From the IMG/VR virus record IMGVR_UViG_3300017605_001116, positions 1 to 41,595 of that record: 41,595 nt of DNA; one strand, 5' to 3'. Each line of letters opens with the position of its first letter. The first letter of the stretch is position 1. The position numbers and the translations under genes were made by a program. Shown piece by piece: positions 22,663 to 31,270 of this stretch. The DNA comes from a virus. Below the pieces are notes generated by a model that saw only the letters and a list, made by a program, of their open reading frames with translations, did not search any database and had not been told where the DNA came from.

Positions 22663-24243
22663 ATGGCATCCGGCGTAGGTCCGAACATAATCATCCCTGG
22701 CGGCCAGGGGATGTTCCAAGGGATTACCGGACAGAGTGTCTGGGACGCCCAAAAAAATGGCGTGCCGATGTTCGGCACCGACCCCATGGGGCTGGCGCAG
22801 CAGACCATGGACGCGGGCGCTCGAGGGCTCTTCGTCTCGCGCGGGCCGCAGTCGACGCAATACGACCCGAATGCCGACTGGGCGCAGATTTCGACACCAG
22901 TCGGAGTCCGCGGCGCGCTCTTCGGCGGTGGCGGCGGCATGCCGGGTTGGGGTCAGGGGGCCTACGATCGCTTCAACGACGCTGGCGCCTCGTACCTACG
23001 CCGCTACGGCACCGACCTCTACGGGCCTCAAGGCAACATCGTCGGACTCTCGCCCGAGCACAGCGCGGGGCTGCGGTCGTTCCAGGATCTGGGTGGGCGC
23101 GACCAGAGCGGGAACCCGCTCTATGGCTCGCAGTACGACACCGCCAAGACCATGAGCGGCCTCATGCAGCTTCAGCAGGGCGCTAACCCGTGGCTGAACG
23201 ACCCGCGCATGGCGGCGGCGATGGCCGCGGGGAGTGAGACCGACTCGCCCTTCGCTCGAGCGAATCCGAAGCAGTACCTCGCGACGATGCTCGGCGCCGA
23301 AGGCACGACTCCGACGACGGCGAGCGTTGCTAACTCGTACGTGAATCCGACGTCCCAGTTGGGTGGGCGCAGCGTCGGGCAGATGGGTGGGTTGGTCAAC
23401 TCCTACGAGCAGTCGCTCATGGATCAGATGGCGAACCAGGGCTCGAAGGATCTGAGCCTCGGTCTGCAGGACGCGCAGTCCACGCTCTCGTCCATGGGAC
23501 TCGGCCGCTCGGGCCAGGGGCAGTCAACCGCTGCGGGAGTCTGGGCGGACATCCAGCAGAAGAACGCCCTCGACCGCCAGCAGCTGATGTCTCAGTTCGC
23601 CGAGGCCGGGATGGGTCGCCAGGCGCAGGCAATCATGGGGCAGCAGCAGGGCGGCATCCAGGCGATGCTCGCAGCGCAGCAGGCTGCGGCTGGCGGCGCG
23701 GAGTCGCGTCTCGGTCGCGCGAACCAGGCAGCGATGGGCGGGCAGAATGCTCTGACTGCATCCCTCGAGGCATCCCGCGCGGCGCAGCGCGGAGCTCTCA
23801 CCGGCGGCATGGCGAACACCGCGCAGTGGAATACCGGCATCCAGGGCAACTACTTAAACGCTCTAAATGCCGGCGATCAGGCCGCGCTCGCGCGCATGCA
23901 GGCGACGGGGAATCAGCAGTCGCAGGGGCTCGCCGATTACATGCGCCTGCAGGCGACGAAGGACCAGATGTACTACGACACCGAGAACAACATGCTTAGC
24001 TTGGAGGATCGCTACCGCACGGCGCAGAACGAATCGCTGAACCAGCGGGCGCAGTACGGGCTGATGGGACAGCAAGCCCTGATGCAGATGATCACCGGCA
24101 TGTCGCCGACCGGGGCCTCTCAGGCACGGACGAACCCGTGGGCGGCGATCGGCGGACAACTCGGGGGCGCGGCGATCGGTGCGCTGCCGGGAGCTTACGC
24201 AAGCTATCGCGGGCAGTACGATCCCGCCAATAACGGTGGGTGA
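22663..24243 (+). CDS. Large virion-associated protein with Ala/Gln/Met repeats
   Basis: The 526-residue protein has an N-terminal Gly-rich domain and then a long helical Gln/Ala/Met-rich region (GIQAMLAAQQAAAGGAESRL and following) predicted as coiled coil, ending in a Gly/Ala hydrophobic segment (IGGQLGGAAIGALPGAYAS) resembling Gly-zipper membrane helices of ejection proteins. It may enter the cell envelope with the DNA. The end overlaps the region before the acetyltransferase. Confidence 0.6.
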   Translation: MASGVGPNIIIPGGQGMFQGITGQSVWDAQKNGVPMFGTDPMGLAQQTMDAGARGLFVSRGPQSTQYDPNADWAQISTPVGVRGALFGGGGGMPGWGQGAYDRFNDAGASYLRRYGTDLYGPQGNIVGLSPEHSAGLRSFQDLGGRDQSGNPLYGSQYDTAKTMSGLMQLQQGANPWLNDPRMAAAMAAGSETDSPFARANPKQYLATMLGAEGTTPTTASVANSYVNPTSQLGGRSVGQMGGLVNSYEQSLMDQMANQGSKDLSLGLQDAQSTLSSMGLGRSGQGQSTAAGVWADIQQKNALDRQQLMSQFAEAGMGRQAQAIMGQQQGGIQAMLAAQQAAAGGAESRLGRANQAAMGGQNALTASLEASRAAQRGALTGGMANTAQWNTGIQGNYLNALNAGDQAALARMQATGNQQSQGLADYMRLQATKDQMYYDTENNMLSLEDRYRTAQNESLNQRAQYGLMGQQALMQMITGMSPTGASQARTNPWAAIGGQLGGAAIGALPGAYASYRGQYDPANNGG

Positions 24244-24244
24244 T

Positions 24245-24679
24245 GTGCTCATCCGCCTCGCAAACGCAGACGACGGCAAGCGTCTCTGGCGCCTCGTAGA
24301 GGAGTACATCGAGGAGGAGAAGCGCCGCGGATCGCCGGACCAGCGGAAGGTGCTGGCAATGGCGATCGAGTACGGCATCCGGCGCGGCGAGGCAGTCGTC
24401 GTCGCCGAGGAGTCGGGCGAGCTCGTGGGCTTCGTCGTCTGGGTGGCGCTCCCCGACGCGGCCGAGGGTGAGGTGCTCGGCTGCGGCACCTACGTCGCCC
24501 CTGAGTTCCGCAGGCAGCTGGTGAGCGTCGAGATGCGCGAGTTCGCGAAGGACTTCTGCCGCGAGAAGGGGAAGAAGTACGTCACTGGCGCGGTCTGGGG
24601 CGACAACGCCGGGGCGCTGAAGGCGGCGAAGCGGACTGGCGCCAACATCAAGGGCTTCCTCGTGGAGTGGCCGCTGTGA
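24245..24679 (+). CDS. GNAT-family acetyltransferase
   Basis: The 144-residue protein has the GNAT core: an N-terminal substrate strand (VLIRLANADDGKRLWRLVEE), the motif A region GCGTYVAPEFRRQLVSVEMR with an R-rich turn for acetyl-CoA, and a C-terminal NAGALKAAKRTGA motif B. It transfers acetyl groups from CoA to an amine, often a protein N-terminus, polyamine or antibiotic. The GTG at 24245 is preceded by GGTGGG; GTG at 24236 is an alternative. It is embedded between virion genes, overlapping the next gene by GTGA. Substrate unknown; the Q/R substitutions in motif A weaken the CoA-binding consensus slightly. Confidence 0.75.
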   Translation: MLIRLANADDGKRLWRLVEEYIEEEKRRGSPDQRKVLAMAIEYGIRRGEAVVVAEESGELVGFVVWVALPDAAEGEVLGCGTYVAPEFRRQLVSVEMREFAKDFCREKGKKYVTGAVWGDNAGALKAAKRTGANIKGFLVEWPL

Positions 24680-25902
24680 TTCTGCTGCTTGGCGACTTTC
24701 CGGCGTGGCTGCCGGTGTTCACGTTCGTCGGCGGCGTGACGACGGCGATCATCGCAGGCCTCATCGGTGTGGGCGTCGCGGGTGGCCTTGCCTACGAGGG
24801 CGCCAACCTCGCGCAGGGCAACATGCCGTGGGACGACTGGGAGGGCTGGATTCTCGGTCACCTGAAGGGCGAGCTCGGTGGTCTCGGCTCGGTCGTCGGC
24901 GCCGCGCGGGGAGAGGACACGCTCCAGACGGCGCTCAAGGGGGCGGACACGCGCTCTGGGCAGGGCGGCGGCAGTGGCGGCGAACTCCAGGCAGCGACCG
25001 GGCAAGGTCCGCTGCAGATCCAGAACGCGGCGCTCGCTGCCGGTGGTGCGGCTGCGCCTGGGTATCAGATGGGAGCTGGCTCGCAGCCCAAGCCCATGGG
25101 CGGCCAGATGATGGGCGAAGGGGGCGGCGGTGGCGCTGCTCGGTACGACGCGATGGATGCCGAGACCGGCCCGTCGCGCGGCGACCTCCTGAAGGGCGCG
25201 GGGAAGGATATCGGGATTGGAGTAGCCCAGAACGTCATCTCCGCTATTCCCATCATCGGGCAGATCGGCTCCGTAGCCGGGACCGCCGCGCAAGTCGGGG
25301 GCGCCGTTGCCGGGGCAGCGGAGGCAGCCGCCCCGGCAGTCGAGGCGATCCCTGGTATCGCGGCAGCCGGCGCAGAGGCAGTGGGAACGGCCCCGAGCTT
25401 CGCCTCGAGCGCGCTGCAATCCCTTCGCGCCATCCCCGACACGATCGGCACCACCGCGACGGGGATACTCCAGAAGTCGCTGCTCGGCGCTGGCATGGGC
25501 GCGGCTGGCGCGGCACTCAAGGGCGAGAATCCCCTGCGCGCTGCGGCGATGGGTGGCGCAGGTGGCGCGGTCGGCGGCATCGCCGGGGTTGGCGCATCGC
25601 AGTTCGCGCCTGCGCCAGTGCCGACCATCCAGCCGAACCCGTTCCCCATGCCCGAGATCGGCGCGCCGTCGTTCGTCGGCGGCACGGCGCCGGGAGCTCC
25701 GACGCTCGGCTCGTTCGCCGCGTCGAAGATACCCGGCCTGGCAGGCGGCATCGCGAGTGCGGGCGTCGGGCAGATGATGCAGCCGCCCATGCCGTCGCAG
25801 CCTGGCGCGCCCGTCTACTCGTCGCGCCCGAGCTATTACGACGTCTACGACATCGGCGGGCAGAACGCGACGTATCCCGGCCGGCGGCCGTACTGGGGGT
25901 AA
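24676..25902 (+). CDS. Hydrophobic ejection-type virion protein
   Basis: The 408-residue protein starts with two hydrophobic segments (LLLGDFPAWLPVFTFVGGVT and AIIAGLIGVGVAGGLAY) and contains several long Gly/Ala-rich segments that look like membrane-inserting or Gly-zipper helices (GAAGAALKGENPL, GGAGGAVGGIAGVGAS). The C-terminus ends in aromatic residues (RRPYWG). A GTGA start links it to the acetyltransferase. Such proteins are ejected and may form the channel across the envelope. Confidence 0.6.
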   Translation: MILLLGDFPAWLPVFTFVGGVTTAIIAGLIGVGVAGGLAYEGANLAQGNMPWDDWEGWILGHLKGELGGLGSVVGAARGEDTLQTALKGADTRSGQGGGSGGELQAATGQGPLQIQNAALAAGGAAAPGYQMGAGSQPKPMGGQMMGEGGGGGAARYDAMDAETGPSRGDLLKGAGKDIGIGVAQNVISAIPIIGQIGSVAGTAAQVGGAVAGAAEAAAPAVEAIPGIAAAGAEAVGTAPSFASSALQSLRAIPDTIGTTATGILQKSLLGAGMGAAGAALKGENPLRAAAMGGAGGAVGGIAGVGASQFAPAPVPTIQPNPFPMPEIGAPSFVGGTAPGAPTLGSFAASKIPGLAGGIASAGVGQMMQPPMPSQPGAPVYSSRPSYYDVYDIGGQNATYPGRRPYWG

Positions 25903-25905
25903 GCG

Positions 25906-27708
25906 ATGCCGATGATCAATGGCATGTGGGTAGACGACGCGACCGGCGTGCCAGACCCCGGCATGCCGATGGGCGTTGGCGACCCTACCGGCGGTAGTAT
26001 GCCGCCTCCGCCGCCACCACAGATGCCGCGACCGATGCTCGGCCCGCAAATGGGGGCTGCCCCAGCGCCGCCATCCGCCCTCCTTCCGCAAGCTCCGCAG
26101 GACTACATGGGAATGCGTGGTCCGCCGGTTCCGCCTCCCGTCACCGACCCGCGAGTAGGGCAGCAGATCCAGCAGGGGTTCCAGCAACTCGACCGCCCGG
26201 AGACTGGGCCGGGAGACCTCGCTGCGACGATCTTGAAGGCTCCCTTGACCGTGCCGCTAGGCATCGCGGAGGAGCTCCGCGGACTCATGGGCGGCGACAC
26301 CATCCAGGGCTGGGCTCAGGAAGCGCGGAGTCGCTACAACAGCCCGACCTTCAGCGAGACCCGTGCCTTCGGTGTGCAAGGTAACGCAGAAGAGCCCAGC
26401 TTCGGCGACCGTTTCCTTGGCGTGGTCACCGGCTCGGCGCAGCGCGGCGCGCTGGCTGGCAAGGAGATTCGCCAGCAAATCGGCGCCTACAACGCGCAGC
26501 GGAAGGCGGCGCTCCGCGAGAACAAGGATGTTCAGCAATTGCAGCAGGGCCAGTTGGGCATCGAGGGCGGCTTCATCCAGAACGAGCGCAATTCGCGGAA
26601 GAACGAGATCGAAAGAAAGTACTCCGAACTGCAGACACTACTCGGCATTGCGGGGCAGCGATCCAACCTCGCCACTCAGGCAGTCAGTCGCGCGAACATG
26701 GGGCAGGAGATGAGCCTCCGCGACATCGCCATAAGCATCAAGACGATGGAAGAGGCGAAGGCGCGAGGCGAGCAGGTTGACGAGCAGATGCTGTCCCAGC
26801 TCTACGCGGATCACCCCGAACTACGTGGACTCAGCGGGGCTGCGGACATCCTGACCCGTGGCTCCGTGCTGACACCAAACGCCATCAAGAGCCTTCGCGA
26901 GGCAACTGGCGAGGGAGCACGTAACCAGACGACCATTCTCGGCAACGTGGAGAAGGCCGCGACGCAGCCGAGCTTCGGCACCGGGCTGACTCCCGAGCAA
27001 CAACAGAGAATCGACGACGCGATGGCGGCTCGCGATATCGCGGAGCAGGCACGCAAAGATACGGCCGCCGCCCTGCAAGCTTTCCGCGATCAAGGCGAGG
27101 CTGACAAGAAGGCGATCCGCGACCGCGAGGAGATCAACGCCACGCTGTCGGACATCGACCACGCCTACGCCAAGCGCAAGGAAGTGGAGATCCAAGAGCC
27201 GAGCGGCTTCTTCGCCAAGTTCGGCAAGGGACCGATCGTGCCGAGTGTCCCCGATCAGATCAAGGCGTTGAACGACGAGTCTATGCTCCTGAAGTCGGAC
27301 GTCGCGGCAGGCAAGTACCTCGGGAAGCGCGGCGACGCACTCCTGCGGGCGCAAGGACTCTCGGCTGCGCCAACTGTAGATGTGGCGCCGCAAGTCGCCC
27401 CGCTGGCGACTCCGACGCCGGGACTCGACGCACGTATCGGCACCATGTCGTCCGCGGATAAACTCGCCGAGAGACTCGCTCGCGAAGTACAGGATACCGG
27501 CATCCGCCCGACGCCCATGGCGACGCCGAAGCCTGCGGGCGAAGACGCGCGCCGAGAGAACGCCGACAAGCTCATGCGGTTCAGGACGCAGTTCAACGCA
27601 GACTGGCAGCGCTTGCATCCCTCGAAGCCGATAGGCGGCGAAGTCTACAAGCGGGAATTCAACCGGAACGCGATCGCCAACAATCTCACGGTTGAGAGCA
27701 TCGACTAG
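25906..27708 (+). CDS. Large coiled-coil internal virion protein
   Basis: The 600-residue protein has a Pro/Met/Gly-rich N-terminus (SMPPPPPPQMPRPMLGPQMG), then a long charged helical region (LRENKDVQQLQQGQLGIEGG...) with Arg/Glu-rich coiled coils, and a structured C-terminus (RFRTQFNADWQRLHPSKPIG). It lies between two large ejection-type proteins. Structural or ejection function is inferred from size, composition and order. Confidence 0.62.
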   Translation: MPMINGMWVDDATGVPDPGMPMGVGDPTGGSMPPPPPPQMPRPMLGPQMGAAPAPPSALLPQAPQDYMGMRGPPVPPPVTDPRVGQQIQQGFQQLDRPETGPGDLAATILKAPLTVPLGIAEELRGLMGGDTIQGWAQEARSRYNSPTFSETRAFGVQGNAEEPSFGDRFLGVVTGSAQRGALAGKEIRQQIGAYNAQRKAALRENKDVQQLQQGQLGIEGGFIQNERNSRKNEIERKYSELQTLLGIAGQRSNLATQAVSRANMGQEMSLRDIAISIKTMEEAKARGEQVDEQMLSQLYADHPELRGLSGAADILTRGSVLTPNAIKSLREATGEGARNQTTILGNVEKAATQPSFGTGLTPEQQQRIDDAMAARDIAEQARKDTAAALQAFRDQGEADKKAIRDREEINATLSDIDHAYAKRKEVEIQEPSGFFAKFGKGPIVPSVPDQIKALNDESMLLKSDVAAGKYLGKRGDALLRAQGLSAAPTVDVAPQVAPLATPTPGLDARIGTMSSADKLAERLAREVQDTGIRPTPMATPKPAGEDARRENADKLMRFRTQFNADWQRLHPSKPIGGEVYKREFNRNAIANNLTVESID

Positions 27709-30251
27709 TGGACGAGTTCAACATCGACATCAAAGGCGATGAGGAGCCGCCGCCCGAGTTCAACATCGACATCCCCGCCGACACGCCTGAGTTCAAGATC
27801 GACCTCGGCCCCTACGGCGAGCCGACGACCCAGCCCGAGGCCGGCGTGGACTGGCCGCAGGCGATTGAGACGGGGAAGACCAAGGTTCTCCCGGCCGCCC
27901 TCCAGATCGGCACTGGCTTCGCCACCAGCGGCATGTCCATCCCGGCGCAGATCGGCGCGAATGTTCTGGCCGGCGGCGTAGGCCGCTACCTCGGAGGCGG
28001 AGACCCACTCGCAGCAGGCGGCCCCATTCCCTTCAAGGATGAGTCGGGCTGGCTGCAGGATGCGCTCTTCCCCGCCGCGCCCCTGATCGCCAACACCGCC
28101 ATCGGCGCCGCAAAGGGCCTCGCCAAGCCGATGATGAAGACCCTCTACCCCGACATCGCAGAGGCGACCAAGGGCATCACTAAGTGGTTCCCCGACCTCC
28201 CCGAGGTCAAGCTGACCGATGTCACCGCGCGACCCATCGCGGAGAAGACAAAGGCGAGGGCAACCGTCGATTGGTTCCGCGACGTCCTCGGCTCGCCAGT
28301 CGAACTTGGCAAGGGCGCTGCGAGCGAAGAGCTTCCCCAGGTAGCGCAGCGGCTCGATCTCTTCCCGAGGGCGCGGAACCAGTTCTCGCAGTACATCCAG
28401 AACGCCGAGCAGGACATCTTCTCGACGCCCGCCGAGGGACTCCTCGGCAAGCTAGGCCGTCGCGTCGAGATGCCGCAGGCCGACCGCGAGGATGTGAAGC
28501 TCCTCATGGAGGGGCACAAGACTGCCGACGAGGTAGCGCCGCACGTCGTCGAGGCGGCGGGGCAACTCCGCAACTTCTACGACAACTTCGCCAGCCTCGG
28601 GAAGCGGTTCGGACTTCTCAACAAGGACGCGCCAGAGATCCTCAACTACTCGGGGCCGAACATCTTCCGCCACGGGATGGGCGAGGATGTATCGTCGCTC
28701 GCCGAAGAGACTGCCATGGATCAGGCGCGCCGCCGCGCCATGGGGTTCAAGGCGCGCGATCTGCCGTTCGACCCGCTCGTCCACGTCACCGACGCGCGCG
28801 AGCTACTGCGCTCCTACGGGAAGGCCGCGCCCGAGAAGTTCGCCGGGGCGTACACCTTCGGCCCGCGAGCGGCATCGACCTCCGAGGGGACGAACGAGTT
28901 CGGCGTCTACGCCAACGAGCTCCTGAACCGCGCCTCGGCGAAGGGGCTTTCCCCGAACGACCGCCAGCGGGCGGAGTCGATGATCGGGTCGCTCAAGAAC
29001 ATCTACCACGCAGGCGAGCCGACCAAGGCGACCGGGCTAGCGCAGGCGATCAGCACTCCACTGCTGGCACTCTCGGGCCTTCGCCAGTTCAAGCAGGCTG
29101 CGTGGAATGTCGCGCGCCCGGGCTGGCAGAACACCGTCGAGGGCGTGGTCCGCTACCTGAAGGACCCCGACTTCCGCGCACTCATTGACGCCGGCGGCGG
29201 GCGCGCGGGATCGCTCACTCACCTCTTCAAGGAGATGGGTAGCGACGAGAGCCTGCTCGGAAGCTTCGCCAAGGCAGGCGCGCGGCGGCTGCCATCGAGC
29301 GTCGGCGGCCCCATAGGGCGCGGCATCGAACGGGTGCAGAGCTCGCCGCTCCTCTCGCGCCTCCCGAGCAACCTAGTAGGCAGCACGATCGGCGGGGCGG
29401 AGAGCATGCTACGCGGTCCCTTGGCAGCGGGCTACATCCCGCAGATGGAGGACGTGCTCTCCCGCGCTGCCCGCGGCGAGAGCTCGCGCGGACTCTCCCG
29501 GCAACTCGCGGAGGCGGGGCTGGACATCAAGAACCTGCCACCAACCTCGGCGGCACTGCTCCGCGACGTGCAGCCGACGCTGACCGGGCGCTACCAGCTC
29601 ATGTCGGGCGACCCCGGGCAGTCGAGCTCCAAGCTCCTCGGCTCTGAGTTCGGCCGCCTCGCCGGGATGTTCCAGAACTTCCCACTCGGTGCCGCGCGAC
29701 TCTTCAAGAATGACGTGCTCGCGCCGATCGGCTCGGGGCTGAAGAACCGCGACATGTCGGAGCTCGCCCTTGGCCTCGGGCGGGCGACTCGCCTGGCCCC
29801 CGCAGGGCTAGCCTCGGCGGCTGCGGTGAGGGCAGTGAGCAACCTGGCGCAGGGCAAGAGCCCCGCCGACTGGGCTTACTCCGACGTCGCCCACGACGCA
29901 GCCGGGACGATCCTCGGCAAGCCCGCCGACATCTACTCCGCCGTGACCAGCGCGAAGGACCCCACGACTGGCGGCGTGGATCTACCTGCCGGCGTGCTCC
30001 GAGCGATCCTATCGCAGCGGGCGCCGATCATGAACTTGAACCCGAACTGGGGGCAACTCGGACTGCTCGGCGCGAACGCCCTCTCTCCGCAGCTAGGCAG
30101 CGCGCTCTCGCTCGCAGGCCCCGCGGCGAAGGAGTACCTGCGGGACAAGGGGACGCCGCTGGAGCAGTTCCACCGCATGCAGCGGCAGAACAGTCCCTAC
30201 CTGCAGTATCAGCACCAGCAGGCGGCAGCGAGGCAGCAGAGTGGACGCTGA
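27708..30251 (+). CDS. Largest virion protein, internal ejection-type
   Basis: The 847-residue protein starts at a GTG shared with the preceding TAG. The N-terminus has three short repeats of FNIDI/FKIDL (residues about 4-8, 18-22, 29-33), possibly docking motifs. A Gly/Ala hydrophobic segment follows (LQIGTGFATSGMSIPAQIGA), then a mostly helical body. The C-terminus is basic and Gln-rich (QHQQAAARQQSGR). Length, location at the end of the structural block and the membrane-like segment fit an injected internal protein. No lytic transglycosylase motif is evident. Confidence 0.6.
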   Translation: MDEFNIDIKGDEEPPPEFNIDIPADTPEFKIDLGPYGEPTTQPEAGVDWPQAIETGKTKVLPAALQIGTGFATSGMSIPAQIGANVLAGGVGRYLGGGDPLAAGGPIPFKDESGWLQDALFPAAPLIANTAIGAAKGLAKPMMKTLYPDIAEATKGITKWFPDLPEVKLTDVTARPIAEKTKARATVDWFRDVLGSPVELGKGAASEELPQVAQRLDLFPRARNQFSQYIQNAEQDIFSTPAEGLLGKLGRRVEMPQADREDVKLLMEGHKTADEVAPHVVEAAGQLRNFYDNFASLGKRFGLLNKDAPEILNYSGPNIFRHGMGEDVSSLAEETAMDQARRRAMGFKARDLPFDPLVHVTDARELLRSYGKAAPEKFAGAYTFGPRAASTSEGTNEFGVYANELLNRASAKGLSPNDRQRAESMIGSLKNIYHAGEPTKATGLAQAISTPLLALSGLRQFKQAAWNVARPGWQNTVEGVVRYLKDPDFRALIDAGGGRAGSLTHLFKEMGSDESLLGSFAKAGARRLPSSVGGPIGRGIERVQSSPLLSRLPSNLVGSTIGGAESMLRGPLAAGYIPQMEDVLSRAARGESSRGLSRQLAEAGLDIKNLPPTSAALLRDVQPTLTGRYQLMSGDPGQSSSKLLGSEFGRLAGMFQNFPLGAARLFKNDVLAPIGSGLKNRDMSELALGLGRATRLAPAGLASAAAVRAVSNLAQGKSPADWAYSDVAHDAAGTILGKPADIYSAVTSAKDPTTGGVDLPAGVLRAILSQRAPIMNLNPNWGQLGLLGANALSPQLGSALSLAGPAAKEYLRDKGTPLEQFHRMQRQNSPYLQYQHQQAAARQQSGR

Positions 30252-30477
30252 GTTCCGCGACGCCATCCGCTGGGACCGCCGCATGATCGTCGGCATCGCG
30301 ATCGTCGTCTTCGCGTTGCTCGGCCTGGTCGCCGTTCAGCTGATCCTCATGCGCGCGTCGATCACCGACGCCCGGGTGATGATCACGGCGCTGACGATGC
30401 GGGTCGACTCGATCGACGAGCACGGCACGCGGGCGCTCGCCCAGCACCGGCTCGAGGCGCACGATCGGGCTAAGTAA
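30241..30477 (+). CDS. Single-pass membrane protein, possible spanin or holin-like
   Basis: The 78-residue protein has a cytoplasmic-side charged N-terminus (DAEFRDAIRWDRR), one strong transmembrane helix (MIVGIAIVVFALLGLVAVQLI) and a helical charged tail. GTG start overlaps the end of the large virion gene. It ends the plus-strand late block and converges, with an 8-base overlap, on the minus-strand recombination operon. Topology fits an inner-membrane spanin subunit or a holin-like protein; not diagnostic. Confidence 0.5.
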   Translation: MDAEFRDAIRWDRRMIVGIAIVVFALLGLVAVQLILMRASITDARVMITALTMRVDSIDEHGTRALAQHRLEAHDRAK

Positions 30478-30775
30478 CCTCGCGTTGCATGATCTTCTGC
30501 CACGTCGCCCAAGGTAACAGCACGAGCGGAGTGGCACGGTCGCGGCGAAGGAACAGCACGTCGAAGTCCCCGAGCCACCGCTCCAGCATGGTGAAGCCAC
30601 TACCGCTCGCCCGAGCCTTCACCTCGCAGCGGAAGTCGCCCACCATCACGTCGCCGCGGTAGCCATCGACGGCGCCGCTCAGCGGTACGCGGTGAGAGGA
30701 GAGCCCGAGCTCGCGGCAGAGGCTCACGACCTCCCTCTCCGCGCGTCCACCCTTATCGCGGGACTTCTTACCCAC
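30470..30775 (-). CDS. PD-(D/E)XK Holliday-junction-type resolvase
   Basis: The 101-residue protein has the nuclease signature: Glu in GGRAEREVV, Asp in YRGDVMVGDF, and the E-x-K in FRCEVKARAS. The RxREVVSLCRELG beginning is typical of Hjc-like archaeal or phage resolvases. It would cut four-way junctions during recombination or clear branched DNA before packaging. The start is GTG overlapping the end of the preceding minus-strand gene. It is the last gene of the operon with RecT and exonuclease, a functional match. Confidence 0.78.
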   Translation of the reverse strand: MGKKSRDKGGRAEREVVSLCRELGLSSHRVPLSGAVDGYRGDVMVGDFRCEVKARASGSGFTMLERWLGDFDVLFLRRDRATPLVLLPWATWQKIMQREVT

Positions 30776-30926
30776 CCTTCTTGACGCGCCGGTAGCCGCC
30801 CGACTTCGTGATGCGCCCGGCCTTGCCCATGGAGATGGCTTCCGCGATGGCTTGCTTCTGCGGCACGCCCTCGTGGCGGAGCACTTTGATCTTCTTCGAC
30901 ACCAGATCGGGGCTGTTCTTCTTCAT
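30768..30926 (-). CDS. Small basic phage protein (helical, QKQAIA motif)
   Basis: The 52-residue protein reads KKIKVLRHEGVPQKQAIAEA followed by a Gly/Arg-rich tail (KSGGYRRVKKGG). The helix with PQKQAIA and the basic tail recall the many small phage proteins of this layout, some labelled DUF6496-like; I give it only as a resemblance. The ATG overlaps the previous stop (ATGA). Basic and tiny, it may bind DNA. It was recognised only by reading the short frame between the two larger genes. Confidence 0.6.
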   Translation of the reverse strand: MKKNSPDLVSKKIKVLRHEGVPQKQAIAEAISMGKAGRITKSGGYRRVKKGG

Positions 30927-31270
30927 TGCACCGCCGCCTTCTCCGCGTTCTCGCGCTGGAACTTCCCGTCCTCTTGGCGGACGAGCTGCAACGTCTTGGG
31001 CTTACCATCCGCCGACGTCGTGCCGTACTTGTGCTCCATCTCGAAGATGCGGAGCAGCTTGCCCATGGCGTTGCAGACCGCGTTTCCCACCTGGGGAGTC
31101 ATGGCTCCCATGATGAGATCCTCGATGATGGCGGCACCTACGATCGCGGTGTCGCGGCTGTTGGTGATGCCTCTTCGCGAGATTGCCTCAATTGAGCGAC
31201 TTCGGATGGCTTGCGGAGTAATCGCCGTGTCTTCCTTAGTTGCTGCCTCGCTCTTTTTAGCTCTGCCCAT
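30923..31270 (-). CDS. Hypothetical protein of the recombination operon
   Basis: The 115-residue helical protein has a Ser/Arg-rich N-terminus and an Ala/Ile-rich core (AIVGAAIIEDLIMGAMTPQV). The chosen ATG is preceded by AAAGGAAGG about 11 bases away. Its first 133 bases overlap the preceding gene in another frame, longer than the usual 4-13-base junctions here, so a later start is possible. It ends with ATGA that starts the small basic gene. Unknown family. Confidence 0.5.
   Translation of the reverse strand: MGRAKKSEAATKEDTAITPQAIRSRSIEAISRRGITNSRDTAIVGAAIIEDLIMGAMTPQVGNAVCNAMGKLLRIFEMEHKYGTTSADGKPKTLQLVRQEDGKFQRENAEKAAVQ

Noticed and set aside
24490-26187. 565-codon minus-strand frame opposite the acetyltransferase and ejection genes
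   Set aside because: Arg-rich, low-complexity shadow of the plus-strand genes; GC bias keeps such frames open. Same reasoning applied to 17723-18805, 18857-20080 and 20409-21920.
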